Assembly: GCA_029782225.1 (NCBI GenBank)
Contig: JAKOVF010000404.1
Coordinates: 1 to 62,608, forward strand
Source of the DNA: Chloroflexota bacterium
Lineage (GTDB): Bacteria; Chloroflexota; Anaerolineae; Anaerolineales; Villigracilaceae
Reading direction: 5' to 3'
DNA: 62,608 nucleotides
The translations under genes were made by a program, and so were the position numbers. Each line of letters opens with the position of its first letter. The stretch's first letter is position 1. This document shows, one piece after another, positions 60,857-62,608 of the stretch. A model generated the notes under the pieces. The model was not told the origin of the DNA. It searched no databases and saw only the letters and a program-made list of their open reading frames with translations.

Positions 60857-62608
60857 ATGACTGTGAAGACCCCGCCAAAACTTCGCCGTAAACATCTCTG
60901 GCTAATCCTGCTCACCACAGCACTGCTGTTCAGTTCACGCGGCTCATCCAGCCCTGCGTTCGCTGCGCCGCTGCAGGCGGTAACTGCCTTCCTGTATCCT
61001 CCCTACCCTGGCACGGCTTCACAAGAATCAGTCTTCGATCACACGTCCCCAAATTATGTCGCGGATGATCGGGTGGTCACGTTCAACGGCGCGAGTGCGA
61101 ACAAGACTTGCCCTCAACCGGCGCCGCCAGGTACGCCGCCTGCTCAGCCCGGCGTATGCGATGCAGGTTATGGCATTTACTGGTCATACAGCCTCGGTGA
61201 CTGGCTTGCTTACGATGGACACGATGGCATTGACTATGGCATGAGCTATCGCCCGGTCTACGCCGCGGCGGATACAGACCGCGTGATCTATGCCGGATGG
61301 TGGGACCCGCAGAATCACAAGGTCAGCCTGGGACTGTATATCAGGCTGCATCACCCCAATGGATATTCCACATCCTATGGTCACATGAGCGAGGTGGCCG
61401 TGCAGACCTGCCCGACCAATGGCTGCGCAGTCTTCCAGCACGGTGAGTGGATCGGCTTCAGCGGGAACACCGGCAACTCGACCGGGCCGCATCTGCATTT
61501 GCGCGTGGTCAACCCCGCAGGCAATGTCGTCGATCCCTATGGCTGGACCGGCAGCGGAGCCGATCCCTGGAGGTTCAACCAGTCCGAGTCGTTATGGGTG
61601 GCTTATCCCTCGTTGAGCTATCGCGGCGCGCAAATCTTCCCATCCGGAAGTCCGCTGGAATTTCCAGCTTCACCAACGAACGGCATGATCGTAGATGATG
61701 CATCCAGCGGGTTCGCCGAAAATCCGTCAGCCTGTTGGACTGTGGCATCGGCATCAGGCTCAACAGGCGGGACGATCCGTTACGTCCGGCCGCGCAACAG
61801 TGCGCCGAACTGCACGGGTCAATGGAATTTCCCACAGGGCAGCACGCCCGGCAATTACAACGTCTACATCCGCATCCCATCCATCCATGCCACAAGTGAA
61901 GGCACGTTCTACGACATTCAGCATAACGGCGAGAGCGACCGGGTCTTCATCAACCAGGTGGTTTACCCGAATCGTTTCTATGCCCGCGACGGCTGGCTTT
62001 ACGTGGGCAAATATAACTTCAACAGCGCAGGGAATGAATTCATCAAACTGACGAATCAGACTGTGGATGAATCGGGAACGGTGACCTCAGTGGAAGTAGG
62101 ACTCGACGCGGTCCAGTTCGTCTTCGTTGGCGATGCGACTCCGACTCCACCGGTGCCTGTCACCGTGACCCCAAGCCTGACACCCACCCTGACGCGGACT
62201 CCGACCATCACGAACACGCCTACAGCCACGTTCACGCGGACCGCGACCCGCACAGCGACCAATACACCAACACCCACGATGACACGTACACCAACGCGAA
62301 CATTTACCCCCACCAATACGCGCACGCCATCGCGGACATCCACAAACACGAATACGCCAACTCCTACCTTTACGCGTACCGCGACGCGCACACCAACAGC
62401 CACACGTACTCCAACCGCCACAAGAACGCCAACCAGCACCCGCACATCTACGCGGACATTCACTCCCACCAAAACACGTACACCATCGCGGACTCCGACG
62501 CCCACAAGGACGAGTCGAGCTACGGCGACGCCGCTGTACTACAAGGTCAAGGTCTATTTTGCGAAGCGCACCCGGTTGGATGCGAACAACCCGCCTTTCG
62601 AAGTGTTC
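60857..62608 (+). CDS. M23 peptidase with golvesin-like domain and Thr/Pro-rich linker (3' truncated by window)
   Basis: 584 residues seen, open to the last base. A signal peptide (helix about 14-25) is followed by an M23 (LytM) domain: HDGIDYG and GPHLHLRV give the zinc ligands, with SYGHMSE before the latter, so the enzyme should be active on peptidoglycan or secreted peptides. Residues about 276-430 ([17 protein letters not shown] ... [10 protein letters not shown]) look like a golvesin/Xly CBD-like sugar-binding domain. Then about 120 residues of Thr-Pro/Arg repeats (62155-62520). The end [20 protein letters not shown] starts a further domain. GAGGG precedes the ATG. Confidence 0.87.
   Translation, partial: MTVKTPPKLRRKHLWLILLTTALLFSSRGSSSPAFAAPLQAVTAFLYPPYPGTASQESVFDHTSPNYVADDRVVTFNGASANKTCPQPAPPGTPPAQPGVCDAGYGIYWSYSLGDWLAYDGHDGIDYGMSYRPVYAAADTDRVIYAGWWDPQNHKVSLGLYIRLHHPNGYSTSYGHMSEVAVQTCPTNGCAVFQHGEWIGFSGNTGNSTGPHLHLRVVNPAGNVVDPYGWTGSGADPWRFNQSESLWVAYPSLSYRGAQIFPSGSPLEFPASPTNGMIVDDASSGFAENPSACWTVASASGSTGGTIRYVRPRNSAPNCTGQWNFPQGSTPGNYNVYIRIPSIHATSEGTFYDIQHNGESDRVFINQVVYPNRFYARDGWLYVGKYNFNSAGNEFIKLTNQTVDESGTVTSVEVGLDAVQFVFVGDATPTPPVPVTVTPSLTPTLTRTPTITNTPTATFTRTATRTATNTPTPTMTRTPTRTFTPTNTRTPSRTSTNTNTPTPTFTRTATRTPTATRTPTATRTPTSTRTSTRTFTPTKTRTPSRTPTPTRTSRATATPLYYKVKVYFAKRTRLDANNPPFEVF
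62155..62520 (+). repeat. Thr-Pro/Arg-Thr coding repeats in the M23 gene linker
   Basis: Degenerate ACNCCN and CGNACN codon units coding T-P-T and T-R-T. It has the character of a low-complexity extracellular linker, often glycosylated. The reading on the other strand (Val-Gly repeats) is a shadow. Confidence 0.8.

Noticed and set aside
62056..62505. Minus-strand frame with Val-Gly/Val-Arg repeats
   Set aside because: It is the reverse reading of the Thr-Pro/Arg linker of the M23 gene.
62155..62520. Possible CRISPR or minisatellite array
   Set aside because: The units are degenerate codon repeats without constant-length spacers; they are explained by protein sequence.

Overview
The window looks like a chromosomal segment of a Chloroflexota bacterium, most likely an Anaerolineae/Anaerolineales relative. 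This is inference. The support is: lipoproteins with long Ala/Thr/Glu/Pro linkers after the lipobox, several sugar and peptide-type ABC systems without their own ATPase, many dispersed palindromic repeats of the kind common in environmental Chloroflexota genomes, and a clear set of genes whose TATAAT-like -10 box ends exactly 6 nt before the start codon (leaderless genes). No rRNA, tRNA, phage gene, transposase or CRISPR array was seen.

Layout. 1-6160: end of a methionine aminopeptidase, an SDR/QueA-like pair, an RRM RNA-binding protein, a PepE-like peptidase, a ClbS/DfsB-like protein, FmdB, guanylate kinase and rhomboid. 6214-10041 (minus): a peptide/oligosaccharide-type ABC importer without ATPases. 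10160-13694: AmrS radical SAM enzyme, MobA-like, UspA and a cysteine desulfurase-like enzyme. 13721-17220 (minus): an ECF sigma / anti-sigma / ABC exporter operon. 17428-18259: a cysteine-free family-4 uracil-DNA glycosylase and a YHS protein.

18568-37274 (plus) is a beta-glucan oligosaccharide utilisation locus. It holds an autoregulated LacI repressor, a five-gene Dpp/Opp-type importer (binding protein, two permeases, two ATPases), two GH3 enzymes, a GH5-like enzyme, two tandem GH94 phosphorylases and a cupin. No secreted cellulase is present, so the locus probably takes up cello- or related beta-oligosaccharides and cleaves them inside the cell. 37384-46794 (minus) is an alpha-glucoside/trehalose locus: ROK kinase, trehalose synthase, GH63-like glucosidase, AglEFG-like importer and a second LacI repressor with two perfect TAACACGTGTTA operators. 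The AglG-like permease of this locus carries a complete cytochrome c domain (CxxCH plus a candidate Met ligand) in its first extracytoplasmic loop. This is the most unusual feature of the window.

47026-62608: a PucC-family MFS protein with a small regulatory/membrane cluster, HolA, an ATL repair protein, two large polytopic membrane proteins, an aldo/keto reductase, an ASCH protein, SurE, two lipoproteins, and an M23 peptidase with a golvesin-like domain and a Thr/Pro-rich linker that runs off the end. Dispersed palindromic repeats are dense here. One 120-bp copy lies in frame inside a membrane-protein gene, and repeat-derived segments also lie inside the first GH94 gene, recalling the protein-coding palindromic elements of Rickettsia.
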